This document shows positions 62,678 through 64,000 of a stretch of 64,000 nt of DNA, in pieces. Source of the stretch: Sphingomonadales bacterium (GTDB taxonomy: Bacteria > Pseudomonadota > Alphaproteobacteria > Sphingomonadales > Sphingomonadaceae); NCBI GenBank assembly GCA_027490095.1, contig JAIXYT010000029.1:39982-103981 (forward strand), written 5' to 3'. The first letter of the stretch is position 1; each line of letters starts with the position of its first letter. The translations under genes were made by a program, and so were the position numbers. The notes below the pieces were generated by a model, which was not told the DNA's origin, ran no database searches, and worked only from the letters and a program-made list of their open reading frames with translations.

Positions 62678-64000
<1,323 letters not shown>

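Overview
The window looks like chromosomal DNA from an aerobic, GC-rich alphaproteobacterium, most likely a sphingomonad (Sphingomonadales). Support for this: paired b and b' ATP synthase subunits in an atpI-atpB-atpE-atpF'-atpF operon, a split pntAa/pntAb/pntB transhydrogenase, a fbcFBC-type (petABC) cytochrome bc1 operon, a 50-residue aa3-type cytochrome oxidase subunit IV, an NDUFS4-like complex I protein, and glyQS followed by ppdK. The order name is an inference from gene content and style; nothing here proves a species. No phage, transposase, integrase, CRISPR array or recognisable defence system was found.

Layout. 0-2.5 kb: end of a dTDP-rhamnose operon (rfbC-rfbD-rfbB), followed by an MprF-like membrane protein. 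3.6-5.8 kb: a structured intergenic repeat, Dps, and a secreted triple-DUF3011 protein. 5.9-14.6 kb: argS with a SPOR-domain protein, a TusA-like protein, a 2,4-dienoyl-CoA reductase-like SDR, a membrane HhH protein, an MFS exporter, a D-aminoacylase-type amidohydrolase, a DsbA-like protein and a membrane protein. 14.7-17.2 kb: a palindromic operator, a tightly coupled epoxide hydrolase / haloalkane dehalogenase / alpha-beta hydrolase cassette, then tandem 86-bp repeats carrying the 3' end of the adjoining tRNA-Arg(UCU). 17.2-23.8 kb: NDUFS4-like protein, hrpB, polyprenyl diphosphate synthase, chorismate mutase, phospholipase D-like protein and an endonuclease/exonuclease/phosphatase protein. 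23.8-30.8 kb: ATP synthase Fo operon, smc and a DsbA-like lipoprotein. 30.9-39.9 kb: a probable six-gene operon glyQ-glyS-ppdK-CoA transferase-hydrolase-FAD oxidoreductase. 40-50.5 kb: mixed metabolism (molybdopterin oxidoreductase, acyl-CoA synthetase, TraB/GumN protein, beta-lactamase-fold hydrolase, sulfotransferase, Baeyer-Villiger monooxygenase, L,D-transpeptidase). 50.7-59.1 kb: energy metabolism (pnt operon with an extra secreted protein inside it, COX IV, UbiB-like kinase, bc1 operon). 59.2-64 kb: LOG-family protein, icd, a second copy of the structured repeat, rhomboid protease, greA and the 3' part of carB.

Functionally the window joins respiration (bc1, oxidase subunit IV, ubiquinone side-chain synthesis, UbiB-like kinase, ATP synthase, transhydrogenase, isocitrate dehydrogenase) with translation (argS, glyQS, tRNA-Arg) and a scatter of catabolic enzymes. 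The points most worth a second look are a strand-independent GC-skew reversal inside ppdK, the tRNA-Arg 3'-end tandem repeats beside the dehalogenase cassette, two intergenic elements whose hairpins appear to co-vary, an L,D-transpeptidase with a duplicated domain whose HGC motif has become VGA, and a low-GC segment in the middle of glyS.
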